DNA from: Imbricaverruca yamaguchii
Taxonomy: Eukaryota; Arthropoda; Thecostraca; Neoverrucidae
Reading direction: 5' to 3'
Assembly (NCBI GenBank): GCA_034440575.1
Contig: JAOTOL010001655.1
Coordinates: 4,373,001-4,437,000 of the forward strand
DNA: 64,000 nucleotides
The notes under the pieces were generated by a model that did not search any database, had not been told where the DNA came from, and saw only the letters and a list, made by a program, of their open reading frames with translations. Positions within the stretch are counted from its first letter, which is position 1. Each line of letters starts with the position of its first letter. Made by a program: the position numbers and the translations under genes. Below, piece after piece: positions 12,421-24,658 of the stretch.

Positions 12421-13876
12421 AGAACCGGCTGAGTACGGACAGCGAACGGACCGAAGGAGAGAGGACGGAGAATGGTCACCGATAAATGACGTCACGTGAT
12501 GGTTACACGTGACGTTATTTAGCGCTTGCTCGTCGCAAGACGGCATGCGCGCGCGGACATTAAGTTGTCTCAGGCGGATCCATGTCAGTGATTGATGATC
12601 CGTGACTAAGTAGAAAGATTTAGTCGATACTAAGCTTCGAAACGTCATTTACACTCCATCCAGTTCGGAGATGCTAACTACCGATGGTGTCTTGCGGTCG
12701 TGGTAACACGTGTCCGTGACAAAGCGAGGGGCACGCTACACATGATGTAACCATCCTCCACTCGTGGGAATAAGTTCGCTCTAATCGGTATAATTCCCAC
12801 ACCATTCTATTAATCATTAATCAACTTCCAAACATTCCACTTCGGAACGCGTTTGTCTGCTGCTCACTTACCTTGAAACGATTGCAGCGTGCATATCACA
12901 TATTAACGCAGCTTAATTGAATACTTAAAGCTTGTGGTTGCTTTTAGCACTTCGGTACCGTGTCTGATGTGCTTAGGGGAACAGTTGAGCAACTCTTCTT
13001 TTCTTCATCACATCAGGGCTTGTGTGATGTTGATATCCGTGCCACACTGGCTTGCATTGCCGACGAAGACGTGTGTCCACTGCGGGGCGATGTCGCATCG
13101 TATGTCAATATTTCCAGCATGTTTTCCCGGCAGCTATTTTGCGGCTCCGGCGGGAACTTAGCAGCGATATGCTGATACGGATGCGAGTGACAATTTCCGG
13201 GGTTTGCATCACCAGCAACCAGGCCATGGAATTGTGCCAATATCTACTGATATGCCCTATGTTAAGTAGTCATAAAATAATCATATTCACGGGGCCGATC
13301 TGGGGCTGGAAGATGGGGCGATCATTTGTGCAGGGCGACTCTACTTGCCCCAACTTACAATCCATTTTAGTAAATCATGCTGTCTCCTGCTTTTGCTATG
13401 CTAAGTGTTCAAGAAAGCGGAAAGACGCTTTCTTTCGGTGTGCTGCCCTCTCCTTCATTACACAATGTAGATAAGTGCTTCAGTCGTGCCAGCGGAAACA
13501 ATATTATAGAGAAGTCTACCTTCTGTTGTGGGTTCGATCTTAGCAGGAATTTTGCCACGGAAATGGCATGGGAGTTGATGAGAAAGTTCGGTTAATTTCA
13601 CCGATGTTCAGCCATATTAGGCATACGGTTCAGGTGAGGTCATTGGGTACACAGTATCTTTATTACTTATTGTCTTGCACTACCGGCTTGGATGCCGTCT
13701 CCCCCTCGCTCAGCGAATTTCTTCGTCGAAAAGACGCCCATCCGTGACAATGTTCCCCCATTAAAATTTCTGGATTCGACCCTGAATGGCGATCGATTAT
13801 TGTATTCTGGTGACCCCCACCCCCACCCCACCACTATCCCAGTCATTAAAAAAGCTACATCATGGTGCTGACACGT
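12421..13876. other. No gene recognised
   Basis: Mixed intergenic DNA. There is a GC-rich edge after the array, then AT-richer sequence with unremarkable short open frames. A C-rich run lies near 13814-13832. Confidence 0.5.
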
Positions 13877-14180
13877 GATGCTGAACAGTGGTGCTGACTA
13901 TTGGCACTGACCAGTGGACTTTCCTCCACCGCTGGCACTGACCAGTGGACTTTCCTCCACCGCTGGCACTGACCAGTTGTGGACTGCTATCGTCCTCCAC
14001 CCACTGACTAGTGGACTTTCTCCCCCCCCATGTTTCTGGCACTGACCAGTGGACTTCCCTCCACCGCTGGCACTGACCATTGGACTTCCCTCCACCCCTG
14101 GCACTGACCGGTGGACTTCCCTCCACCGCTGGCACTGACCAGTGGATTTCCCTTCACCGCTGGCACTGACCGGTGGATGT
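13877..14180. repeat. 31-bp minisatellite, about 9 copies
   Basis: The unit contains CTGGCACTGACCAGTGGACT followed by TTCCTCCACCG. Copies differ in ACCAGT versus ACCGGT and in small insertions. Confidence 0.88.
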
Positions 14181-14315
14181 CATGTGACCGGTGAGTGTCA
14201 CGTGGCATCCACCGGCGGCTGCCCCGTTTGTCAGCAGGACTCGTTGCGTTTGCCTCACGGGCCGGACTGGCACCACGGCCGTGCAGCCGTCCGTGCGTCC
14301 GGAGCGGCGCTGGTC

Positions 14316-14475
14316 TGGCCAGCTGTGTCAGACAGCGGACACCGTAATGTCAGGCCGGACAGCCGGACAGCCGTCCGCTGGCGACTGGTCTGGCCAGCTG
14401 TGTCAGACAGCGGACACCGTAATGTCAAGCTGGTCAGCCGTCCGCTGGCGACTGGTCTGGCCAGCTGTCGTCAGA
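14316..14475. repeat. Two-to-three-copy tandem repeat, about 74 bp
   Basis: A block with GGTCTGGCCAGCTGTGTCAG, CGGACACCGTAATGTCA and a GTCCGCTGGCGACT segment is repeated head to tail. The region 14476-15490 that follows is GC-rich with a GCC triplet run near 15319-15350. No gene is assigned. Confidence 0.75.
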
Positions 14476-15316
14476 CGATGTCGACCCGCCACTGCTGGAG
14501 TCGGCTCTGGCTTCTGAACTCTGGTCACCAGGTGAAACAAGAAGCCGACCAAGAAGAAGAACAAGCAAGTCGCCCAGTCCAGTCGGCATCGTCACCGACA
14601 CCGACACTCAGTTCAGTCGACACTGACCATCACCATGCAAGAGTGATGTCATCACACAAGCAAGACGTCACCACACAAGCATGGCCCAAACAACCAACAT
14701 CAACAGCTCTGTCATGTTGCTGCTCCAGCCACCGTCGACGACGCACTGCCAAAGCTGCCGCGCGTGGCACAGACAGGTCGTCATCTTAAAGCCTGTGGCT
14801 ATAAGAAGACGACACTTAAAATCCGTGAGAACGCTTGCGTGCACATTGATAGATAGATGAAGGCGTGCAAGTGACCGTGGAAGTGCACGTCGCTAACGTT
14901 TTAGGAATACTAAGATTCGCCACTAGGCCAATACGCCAGCTGTTTCGCCTACTCGCTACCCACTCCCGTTGCTGTTGTCCTATCGATCGCACCCGACTCA
15001 CTGACCGTGTCCCACGTACCCCGCTCACTGCGCTGATCACAACACCAAGTCAGATGACCCAGAGCCTTTGTTCGCTTCGCCTGCGCTCTCACGGCGTGTT
15101 TTCAGCTCGCCGCTCAGCATCGGAAGTTTCTCTGCCTGGGGCCGACGCGCACTCGCTGGCCGCACCACGCGTCGGCCGGTGTGCACCCCCCGACACGAGC
15201 TGTTGGCGTGTGACGGACGGTGCTGGACGGCGCGCACGGCCGTGACGTGACATCCGGGGCGGGCTGTGAGCGGCGCGCGCTCACCTTTGACTGGGTCGGG
15301 CGGCCAGAGACGCCCG

Positions 15317-15347
<31 letters not shown>

Positions 15348-15502
15348 CCGCAGACAGCCGACCATTCAGTGGAGACTGTGGAGAGCAGGGCTCTCATGAA
15401 TATGATAACGTCCGGCCGGCAGACCCGGCCTCAGCACCTCGCCGCCCCGGCACCGCCGCATTCACGGTTTGAGGTCAGCCGCCGCCCACACGTGGCGAGT
15501 AC

Positions 15503-17240
15503 ACTGGTGGGCGGGAGGGCCCTCACACCGGCACATCTGAGAGTAGTTCCCACCAGAGGGAGGTGGACTGGTGGGCGGGAGGGCCCTCACACCGGCACAT
15601 CTGAGAATAGTTCCCACCAGAGGGAGGTGGACTGGTGGGCGGGAGGGCCCTCACACCGGCACATCTGAGGACAGTTCCCACCAGAGGGAGGTGGACTGGT
15701 GGGCGGGAGGGCCCTCACACCGGCACATCTGAGAATAGTTCCCACCAGAGGGAGGTGGACTGGTGGGCGGGAGGGCCCTCACACCGGCACATCTGAGAAT
15801 AGTTCCCACCAGAGGGAGGTGGACTGGTGGGCGGGAGGGCCCTCACACCGGCACATCTGTGGACAGTTCCCACCAGAGGGAGGTGGACTGGTGGGCGGGA
15901 GGGCCCTCACACCGGCACATCTGTGGACAGTTCCCACCAGAGGGAGGTGGACTGGTGGGCGGGAGGGCCCTCACACCGGCACATCTGAGAACAGTCCCCA
16001 CCAGAGGGAGGTGGACTGGTGGGCGGGAGGGCCCTCACACCGGCACATCTGAGGACAGTTCCCACCAGAGGGAGGTGGACTGGTGGGCGGGAGGGCCCTC
16101 ACACCGGCACATCTGAGGACAGTTCCCACCAGAGGGAGGTGGACTGGTGGGCGGGAGGGCCCTCACACCGGCACATCTGGGGGAAGTTCCCACCAGAGGG
16201 AGGTCGGACTGGGGGCAGGTGGGCTGCTCACACCGGCACATCTGCGGACAGTTCCCACCAGAGGGAGGTGGACTGGTGGGCGGGAGGGCCCTCACACCGG
16301 CACATCTGCGGGCAGTTCCCACCAGAGGGAGGTGGACTGGTGGGCGGGAGGGCCCTCACACCGGCACATCTGCGGACAGTTCCCACCAGAGGGAGGTGGA
16401 CTGGTGGGCGGGAGGGGCCTCACACCGGCACATCTGAGGGCAGTTCCCACCAGAGGGAGGTGGACTGGTGGGCGGGAGGGCCCTCACACCGGCACATCTG
16501 AGGTAATAGTTCCCACCAGAGGGAGGTGGACTGGTGGGCGGGAGGGCCCTCACACCGGCACATCTGAGAGACAGTTCCCACCAGAGGGAGGTGGACTGGT
16601 GGGCGGGAGGGCCCTCACACCGGCACATCTGCGGACAGTTCCCACCAGAGGGAGGTGGACTGGTGGGCGGGAGGGCCCTCACACCGGCACATCTGAGGAC
16701 AGTTCCCACCAGAGGGAGGTGGACTGGTGGGCGGGAGGGCCCTCACACCGGCACATCTGAGGACAGTTCCCACCAGAGGGAGGTGGACTGGTGGGCGGGA
16801 GGGCCCTCACACCGGCACATCTGAGAATAGTTCCCACCAGAGGGAGGTGGACTGGTGGGCGGGAGGGCCCTCACACCGGCACATCTGCAGGACAGTTCCC
16901 ACCAGAGGGAGGTGGACTGGTGGGCGGGAGGGCCCTCACACCGGCACATCTGAGAATAGTTCCCACCAGAGGGAGGTGGACTGGTGGGCGGGAGGGCCCT
17001 CACACCGGCACATCTGAGGACAGTTCCCACCAGAGGGAGGTGGACTGGTGGGCGGGAGGGCCCTCACACCGGCACATCTGAGGACAGTTCCCACCAGAGG
17101 GAGGTGGACTGGTGGGCGGGAGGGCCCTCACACCGGCACATCTGAGGACAGTTCCCACCAGAGGGAGGTGGACTGGTGGGCGGGAGGGCCCTCACACCGG
17201 CACATCTGAGGATAGTTCCCACCAGAGGGAGGTGGACGGC
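15503..17240. repeat. 64-bp minisatellite, about 27 copies
   Basis: The largest regular array in the window. The unit contains GTGGACTGGTGGGCGGGAGG, GCCCTCACACCGGCACATCT, a variable GAG(G/A)A(C/T)AGT segment and TCCCACCAGAGGGAG. Copies are nearly identical apart from the segment after ACATCT, with one diverged unit near 16200-16250. Because 64 is not a multiple of three, open frames shift every unit and encode nothing plausible. Strong homogenisation implies recent unequal exchange or slippage. Confidence 0.95.
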
Positions 17241-17277
17241 GGCATGGAGATCCCGCAGATCGGCATATCGAGATCGT

Positions 17278-17365
17278 ACCCCCCCACACACACACACACC
17301 CACACACCTACCCCACCCACACATACACCCCACCCACACACCCACCCACACCCCACCCCCATCCG
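17278..17365. repeat. CCCACA / CA-rich low-complexity tract
   Basis: Irregular run of CACACA and CCCACCCACA, bordering the end of the 64-bp array. From 17366 to 18044 nothing is recognised except C runs near 17938-17951 and 18000-18010. Confidence 0.85.
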
Positions 17366-18044
17366 AGAGATTTATACTGGAAGAGACGATAAATTGCGAT
17401 CATTGTAACAGAAGCTGTTGTTGAAAGAGATTCCAATTCCACCAATAGCTGTGGCTTTTAGTTATTGTTGACAAGCTTTAAGATGGCAGACCCGAACTTA
17501 TAAGTTATCTAAATTTCGATGAGAACCTGATGACATCCTGCGATAATTCCTTGTCAAGCATGTGATGAGCATTTTCTTGAAACGCTTGTTTAAAGGGTCA
17601 ACTCTTCGACTTTCCCTCCAAGAACGACACGTGGGCACTGATGGTTTATGCTACGACGCTATGCGGGTATTCAGTTATTCCCCGGGGGAAATAATTTGCT
17701 GGGCTTTGGAACCGACTCCGGCAGCAGCCATGACTCCCACATAATCCCGGCTTGGACTACACTCTCGACCCAGACCGCAATCCCAACCCAGGCCGGAAAT
17801 ACCAGTTCTATCTGTTCCGGTCAGGGCAGGCACAGCCGACTGGGATATCGGCTCGGCCCGGTACGGCCCCAGAGTCTGTGACTGGAGAACAGGGGTGCCC
17901 CAGTGGACAAACAGAGGAGTCGCACTTAATATGCAGACCCCCCCCCCCCCCACTAGACAAGCGAGCAAAGGAGGAGCCGCTCTAGATAAACAGGGACAAG
18001 CCCCCCCCCCTCTGGAGAAACAGATGAGCCGTACTACATAGCCA

Positions 18045-18210
18045 GAGATGACCCCCACTGAACGAACAGGAGAATACTACTGGACGAACAGGAGACTACT
18101 ACTGGACGAACATGAGACTACTACTGGACGCACAGGAAACTACTACTGGACGAACAGGAGACTACTACTGGACGAACAGGAGACTACTACTGGACGAACA
18201 GAAGACCCCC
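18045..18210. repeat. 22-bp minisatellite, about 7 copies
   Basis: The unit is CTACTACTGGACGAACAGGA plus GA, decaying at both ends into related sequence up to about 18275. Confidence 0.8.
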
Positions 18211-18304
18211 ACCGGATAAGCAGAGACGATCTCCACTGGATACACAGAGGAGCTGTACTAGATAAATAGAACCGATCAACGGTGGACGATCGCTGACACA
18301 TACA

Positions 18305-18820
18305 ATGGCGACACAGCACCAGCAGGACGTGTACAGGGGCGACACAGCACCAGCAGGACGTGTACAGGGGCGACACAGCACCAGCAGGACGGGGACAGGA
18401 ACACAGCACCAGCAGGACGGGACAGGGGCGACACAGCACCAGCAGGACGTGTACAGGGGCGACACAGCACCAGCAGGACGGACACAGAAGGGCGACACAG
18501 CACCAGCAGGACAGAGGTACAGGGGCGACACAGCACCAGCAGGACGTGTACAGGGGCGACACAGCACCAGCAGGACGGGTACAGGGGCGACACAGCACCA
18601 GCAGGACGGGTACAGGGGCGACACAGCACCAGCAGGACGGGTACAGGGGCGACACAGCACCAGCAGGACGCGTACAGGGGCGACACAGCACCAGCAGGAC
18701 GGGTACAGGGGCGACACAGCACCAGCAGGACGGGTACAGGGGCGACACAGCACCAGCAGGACGGGTACAGGGGCGACACAGCACCAGCAGAACGCGTACA
18801 GGGGCGACACAGCATCGACT
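18305..18820. repeat. 31-bp minisatellite, about 16 copies
   Basis: The unit is GCGACACAGCACCAGCAGGA followed by CGGGTACAGGG. Variants are CGTGTACAGGG, CGCGTACAGGG and two shortened units near 18390-18430. Open frames on both strands are by-products. Confidence 0.92.
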
Positions 18821-20180
18821 GAACTGAGCACAGGACGACCGAGGCTGTCAATTGCCATGGAAGGTAACAATGCCAGGAAGGAATTGTACCGTGAGTAAGC
18901 GCACGGGTACAGCAGATTGCCCGCCAGAATGGCGATCGTCGTCAGCGCTGGACACTGGCATTCGGCTTCGAAAACGAGTCCGAAATATGTCATGAAATAT
19001 GTCATGTCATGAAAATACCGATCATATGTGTCACTTTAAAAGCATGGCCGGCTTAAAAATCAAAAGCATTGGGCCACTCTCGAAATTGTATCGTATGTCT
19101 CCGCAGCAAAGCAAGCGGTCTGCCAAAGCACAATACATCCCGTTGAATCCGGTAATGTAACGGCCGTGACAAATATCCATGCCTCGAGAGATGGGACTAG
19201 TGGAAAGTCTAGTGCTTTCAAACAAGGTACCTAGAGGCAACAAAGCGCCGGCATACCAGACGAGGCACGCTGCCTTATCTCTGGCCCATTCAGCCGGTCA
19301 CGTCGCTCGTGATCGGCGGCCGAGATCGGGGCCTCGCCTCGTGCCGATCAGCCGCCTGTGTAACGGGGTCGGCGAGCGTAACAGCACAACACCGACGGCA
19401 ATTGGCATATCCCGGCCAATACGTGTTCGGATGAGCCGATATCAAGTCCGTGTCCATGTTCGCATCAGATAGAGATGTCAATCCGTGCCGAAGTATGCAA
19501 GAGCTAAATAACACCTGATTGGTGGCAGTCAGGCCGGTGATCTCTCAGGAAGTAAGGGGGATCCAAGTCGTTACTTTCCAGATATGTTTTCTGATTGAAT
19601 AGGGAAAATGACGAATCAACATTAGCAAGGTACCAATCCAGGGGCGACGCAGATCCTCAACCTTCAGAGATCTTCAGCCTTGGTTACAAGAAAAAGGCAT
19701 GTAGAACATCAGCAATATACAATATTTTAGCGAGCAGAACAAACGAACAAAAATAATAACGAACGAGAAAAAAAGAACGACAACGGAAAAACTCAAGTTA
19801 ACAGTTAGTGTGAAATATAAATTGCAATTGTCAATACCTGAGCACCATACGTCACAAAGCATACACAACAAGCTTCATTTCAGATCATGTGTGCAGATTC
19901 TGCAGTCCTCTAACCTATGCTATCTCACGGTGCATGAGCATGAACAAAACATTCGAGAAAACATGCGCTGCAGATGGGGCCTATTGAAGAAGTATCCCCG
20001 ATAACATGACGTGCGTAAGCCGACTGAATGCCCTATTCTGATAAGCTACCTGGAGCTTGGGAGCCTGGAGAGCACGTGAGAAGCGCGCGCGCGTATCCAG
20101 TCAGAGGCAGGGTGATCCCGGAATTGTGACTCTGTTTTGGAGGGTTCTGGAGCACCATGCCCACCACGCGTTCGTCTGAC
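18821..20180. other. No gene recognised
   Basis: Mixed DNA, AT-rich between 19680 and 19900. I see no exon, tRNA head or alignable repeat. Confidence 0.5.
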
Positions 20181-20185
20181 TGGTC

Positions 20186-20360
20186 CCCCGCTGGTCCTTC
20201 GCTGTTTTTCCGATGGTCCTCCGATGGTCCTCTAATAGTCCTCCAATGATCCTCCGCTGGTCCTCCTCTGGTCCTTCGCTGGTCCTTTGCTGGTCCTCCG
20301 CTGATCCTCCGCTGATCCTCCGATGGTCCTCCGATGGTCCTCCGATGGTCCTCCTCAGAA
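20186..20360. repeat. 11-bp repeat TGGTCCTCCGA
   Basis: About fifteen units of 11 bp with substitutions (ATCCTCCGC, TCCTTCGC). The start is degenerate and the end more uniform. Confidence 0.85.
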
Positions 20361-20701
20361 GGATCAGTGTCGAGGAATCCCCTCAAGCGGAAGCACCACA
20401 CAGACCACGTGGCAGTGCGTCCGTGTCGCCGGACGGTGGTCGCCAGCGTGTAGCAGTTCAGTATTTATCAAAGCACATCCTCAGACGCTACAACTGGCTT
20501 TTCATGGACTTGCGTCACAGAGATAACATAGGAGGCCATTCCGCTATGGAAAACATAACACTCGTCAAGACTCATACCCTGCGCGTCCACCCCATGATAC
20601 ATGCATCGCCTGAACATATGCTGAGAAAGCCATACTAGAGCTTACCCACTCGTGGAATGCATGTGACGTTTCAACCGGTGTTTGTATGTCATAGGTGCAG
20701 A

Positions 20702-21283
20702 TTATTTTATGCTGGTGGGCCCCGCGTTATATGCAAAGGCCGCTCGATTTGCGAATGTTCTCCTGCCGCATCCAGTTCGGATTATGGGCACCTCCAGTTG
20801 TCGGTGTTGTCGGGTGTTCCATGACCGGACAGTTTGGCATCTGACAAACGGTGCAGCCCACTCTCTGAGCTCGATGTGCACTAGCACGCGTTTTGTGAAG
20901 CAGAGTGAACGGCACTTCGTGTGCTCGTGGGCACATAGCCATCCCGTCTCCCGCAATGGGTCCCGCGCGTGATCTTGCCGGCGCCTACTCGACGGAACGC
21001 GTGCCATAAAGTTCATCGCCCTCTATGCCCGAGCCATGTTCTGAGCGGAAGCATTGTCATATACGGATATGCAGTACCTGATAAGGGGAAGAACAATTCG
21101 GCTGATGACGACCGGAAACACTTGCCGTCGGCCACAGCGGAGAACGCGAGAAATTCCATTGAGAGGGCCGGTATATTTTGTTGTTAGTTGACTTACATGT
21201 TGAGTGTAGGATAAGTTGCGATCAGTAATAACACCCAGGTTGGTTACATGAGTGGGTTCGGTGACAGTATCTATCTGCTGCAT
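20702..21283 (-). pseudogene. LINE C-terminal fragments
   Basis: Two frames joined by a frameshift near 21016. The first carries NLGVITDRNLSYTQHV and VISRIVLPLIRYCISVYDNA, typical of the segment after the RT active site. The second carries a KYDH-like RRRQDHARDPLRETGWL block and ends VPIIRTGCGRRTFANRAAF, typical of the C terminus of CR1/Jockey ORF2. Confidence 0.65.
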
Positions 21284-21519
21284 GCAATGCTATCTTGGGA
21301 ATATTTGAGATCATCTGGCATGTGCCGAGAACTAAAAGCTGTTTTTTTCCGAATTGGGTGTCATCTGACTTTCTATGAACCACTTGTAAAGTGTAGAAAT
21401 AGCCAACTTCATTACACTACAGCTCAATTAGAGATTAGGGCGTGTTCTCACGTACAATGAGCTGCGTGTTATCGGATAATTGGACCATATTAGGGTCGCT
21501 CTCGATATATAAGCTCAAG

Positions 21520-21807
21520 TCATTCTAAAATATGTTGAACAAAAAAGCGCCTAGTCAGGTTCCTTGGTACGCGCCGATGGTATTTCAACCGTTTTGGAAA
21601 GCGGCTCACGGGATTGCGAGCTGTCCCTTGTCCATTTAGCCCAGAGCTCTGTGAATTTTGGCGAACTTGTTGAAAGTGACCCGAGATATAGGTTTGGAAC
21701 CGTGTGCTGCGAATTAAGTAATCCCCTAATTCCGTTGTTAATTTTGCGTGATCAACTACATCAAAGCATTTGCTTAAGTTCAATAAAACTAGAAGTGCAA
21801 TTTTCAC
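21520..21807 (-). pseudogene. LINE reverse transcriptase fragment
   Basis: The residues ALLVLLNLSKCFDVVDHAKL correspond to the RT domain motif LLVLLDLSKAFDTVDH, in which the first Asp of LDLSKAFD is a metal ligand. Here that position reads Asn, so the surviving copy would be inactive even if intact. It is followed by a YISGHFQQVRQN block matching the YLSGR-QRV segment. The YxDD region that should follow is missing. Confidence 0.7.
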
Positions 21808-22004
21808 ACCTGGTCCATTGCGGTAAGTACATTGACAGTGACAACGACAAGGCTTCTTTCAGTGGAAGGACACGGTCGAAATCCATGTTGGGTGCTAGAA
21901 AAAAAACTTGTTCTGGAAGTAAGCATAAGCTGCCCATGCACGACTCATCCAGCTGCAAAGCGGGCTAAATGCATAGTTTATGTACCTAACTGAGCTTGTG
22001 ATGA

Positions 22005-22187
22005 TTATCTCCGGAATTGAGCCGGCGCGCAGGAACCCTGTGTCGCTGCGTCGCAAATAATCTGAGACAATGCATACCCAAGTAGCAAAACCGCTCGGTA
22101 CCATCCCGTACCACTACCACCAACAACTCGCACATCACAGTTCAAATCTCCAGCTACAATCGCAAGATCACGATGTTCGGTAATCAC
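22005..22187 (-). pseudogene. LINE endonuclease fragment
   Basis: A 60-residue frame whose residues DLAIVAGDLNCDV match the central GD(F/L)N motif of the EEP-type (apurinic-like) endonuclease in non-LTR retrotransposons. In that family the Asp and Asn of this motif are catalytic. Only this motif region survives. The neighbouring Glu and His motifs are not seen in the same frame. Confidence 0.55.
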
Positions 22188-22589
22188 GTGCTGCTGCTCG
22201 TGTTATGCTAGCTAGTCTGAGTCAGCCATCGATTGGGGACCGGCAGCAGAAGCTGGCCGATACACAGAACAGAGCACGATACGCCTATTGCGGCCGGGTG
22301 CATGTAATACGAGGTGAGAGCGAGTCTAATTTGGCTGTTTGCTGTACAGTGCGGTTCAATCTTGAGGCCGTGTCGCCGACTAGCCCGAGGCCCCGATAGA
22401 GAGTGACCCCTGCGGGCGCCGGCTGTCACAGCTCCTGCCAGCTCCTGCCACAGCTGGATACTCGGCACACCTAACGAGTGACTGTCGCTGACGTATTGAC
22501 TTGGACAGAACTAGGGGTTGCCTCCTCGCGGGGACGTCAGGTGTTGAATGTCAGGTCAGATATTCACTATGTCATCCGCACGCCCTGGT

Positions 22590-22835
22590 CGACCTAGGTG
22601 ACGGTCGGTGATGTAAGCTGTGCAAAGGTCCACCTTGGTGACTACCTGTGACGTAAGAAATACCACGGTCCACCTAGGTGACTACCGGTGACGCAAGCAA
22701 TACCACGGTCCACCTTGGTGACTACCGGTGACGTAAGCAATACCACGGTCCACCTTGGTGACTACCGGTGACGTAAGCAATACCACGGTCCACCTAGGTG
22801 ACTACCGGTGACGTAAGCTGTACCACGGTCCATCT
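22590..22835. repeat. 40-bp minisatellite, 6 copies
   Basis: The unit contains ACCACGGTCCACCTTGGTGA, CTACCGGTGACGTAAGCAAT. Variation is confined to CTTGG/CTAGG and AGCAAT/AGCTGT. Every unit includes GACGTAAG, a good match to a splice donor, though no exon is seen beside it. Confidence 0.9.
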
Positions 22836-23008
22836 AACCAGGCTCCGCAGCTGTTCGACTGGGCTGTGCCCATGACGCGGCGGGTGTGCAACTGCAAGTG
22901 CACCCTCCCTGCCACCCTATTAATAGGCTATAGTCAGCTGAACTGAATATCCGCCGTGAAACATTTTTCGCCATCATTTTCTTGCTCTCTAAGTTGCTTG
23001 CTTATGTT

Positions 23009-23062
23009 GTTATTTGAGTTATTTGAGATTAAGGGCGCATCGACCGTGTCGGTCATGCAGCT
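23009..23062. repeat. Dispersed motif (GAGTTTAGGGGCGCATCGAC type)
   Basis: A TTATTTGAGATTAAGGGCGC block followed by ATCGACCGTGTCGGTCATGC. Related copies lie near 38203, 56032 and, more diverged, 1556. It is a piece of an unidentified dispersed element. Confidence 0.5.
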
Positions 23063-23501
23063 TGCTTATGTTTTGAAATTACTCCAAGTCAGGATGGGTG
23101 ACTCCACCTGCAATGTTAACGTTTACAACTTTTCGTTTCCAACTTGAGCCCACCCATCCCTTCCGCCATCGGGACGCAGCGAACCGGTCTATGCCTCTGC
23201 TGAAACATGACGGGAGCTGGAAGATAGCGCGCTGCAGGTGAATGTAACGCATGTCATAACCCACACGAGCCATTCCGGTCGAGAGTCGACTACAACTGAG
23301 AGCTAAAAGCCGGTCGTAATTTGGGCCTACCGCCGCTGCCAGTGTGATGTGCTAAAACGCCGCCCCCGAGATGAGAGCCGGCGGTGGTGTCGGCCTTCAC
23401 CGGCGACCTGGCGCCTGACCTCAGCTGTGCGCGTGAGACGGTGCGACTCGACTAATGATGCTGATATCGCACCACTCCAACAGTACCCAACCCGGGCTGC
23501 C

Positions 23502-23502
<1 letters not shown>

Positions 23503-23571
<69 letters not shown>
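23503..23571. repeat. (TA)n microsatellite
   Basis: An uninterrupted run of about 34 TA dinucleotides. Confidence 0.97.
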
Positions 23572-23573
<2 letters not shown>

Positions 23574-23654
23574 TTAAATGTATGTATATGTCTGGCTCGA
23601 GACAGACTAGTATTCAAACTGACCGCTGTCTGGAAGAAGAAGTCGGCTGCTCCG

Positions 23655-24117
23655 AGCCACCTCACCACGTCACCACCCCACCCCGAGGCCGGGCCGTCGA
23701 GCCAGACCACCTCACCACCTCACAACCTCACCACCTCACCACCCCACCATCCCACCACCTCACAACCTCACCACCTCACCGCCCCACTACCTCACCCACT
23801 CGCCACCTCACCACCACACCACCTCACCACCCCACCACCCCACCACCTCACCACCTCACCACCTCACCACCTCACCCCACCCCACCACCCCACCACCTCA
23901 CCACCTCACCACCTCACAACCTCACCACCTCACCACCCCACCATCCCACCACCTCACAACCTCACCACCTCACCGCCCCACCACCTCACCACCTCACCAC
24001 CTCACCACCTCGCCACCTCACCACCACACCACCCCACCACCTCACCACCTCACCACCTCACCACCTCACCACCCCACCACCTCACCACCTCACCACCTCA
24101 CCACCTCACCACCCCAC
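23655..24117. repeat. 8-bp repeat CACCTCAC, about 55 units
   Basis: Nearly pure CACCTCAC octamers with CACCCCAC and CACAACCT variants. Larger blocks of about 240 bp recur in the same order within the tract (compare 23700-23830 with 23915-24035), so it was also duplicated at a higher level. Confidence 0.92.
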
Positions 24118-24456
24118 GGCCCGGCCTGTCCCAGCAGCAGCCACCCCTGACGGCTGGCAGTGATGCACACGTCGGCTTCGGCCATGGACTTCCGGACCGG
24201 GAGGTCAGTGTCCACGGTACCGCACGCTGCCAGCACAGCATGGTGCATCGCAGGTCGAAAATACACTGTACAATACCTGAATATGACATTGCTTTTCGCT
24301 CCTCATTCCGAACAACAAGCGAGCAAATTAATCTTCCAGCTTGCACACTGAGACGGTACCTCGTGTCACGCGCGGGGCTCTGTCCGCTGATGGATACTGG
24401 CGTTCTGGAAGGAAAGCGCCCTGATACAGAATGGAGCAGCGGTGTGCCGTCTCGCA

Positions 24457-24658
24457 CTATTTGGACTTGACCCGGTCAATGAAGCCATGCGAGATGTTGG
24501 CCTCGGCCATATTGTTTCCAGTACCGGCGGCCGAAGGCTACAGCAGCGCTGAAGCAACAGCGGGGTCAGGCGGCCCCACGTTGGCCAACAGCTCCGAGTC
24601 TCGACCCAGGGCGACATTGTCGTGCACGCTGTGCAGCATCCGCTCTGGATTGTCAGCT
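24457..24658 (-). CDS. Possible exon, with an in-frame TAG
   Basis: On the minus strand, a possible acceptor (CACACTTGCCGGCAG) precedes a frame rich in G/C third positions that reads residues such as MLHSVHDNVALGRDSELLAN and VGPPDPAVASALL, then TAG at 24538-24540. The same frame then continues in coding-like fashion to a second TAG at 24457-24459, including a Met-started stretch MAEANISHGFIDRVKSK. I do not recognise the protein. It may be a terminal exon ending at the first TAG, a decayed exon, or chance in GC-rich DNA. No partner exon was found upstream on this strand. Confidence 0.3.

Larger units (their letters stand above)
20700..22190 (-). mobile_element. Decayed non-LTR retrotransposon (CR1/Jockey-like)
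   Basis: Minus-strand fragments in different frames follow the order expected of a LINE ORF2: an endonuclease fragment, a reverse transcriptase block, the region after the catalytic site and the C-terminal tail. The element lacks the YxDD catalytic block, has several frameshifts and is not autonomous. The closest match is the CR1/Jockey superfamily, judged from LLNLSKCFDVVDH, LGVITDRNLSYTQHV and GCGRRTFANRAAF. I could not define the 5' end, 3' tail or target-site duplications. It is an old, inactive copy. Confidence 0.75.

Noticed and set aside
15266..15472. Polyproline then HEYDNV frame as a terminal exon
   Set aside because: The proline run is a GCC/CCG microsatellite. The tyrosine motif is tempting next to those in the 40-52 kb exons, but there is no phase or splice link and the frame ends within 100 bases.
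15503..17240. CRISPR-like direct repeats
   Set aside because: The repeats are contiguous with no unique spacers, and the DNA is eukaryotic by every other sign. It is a minisatellite.
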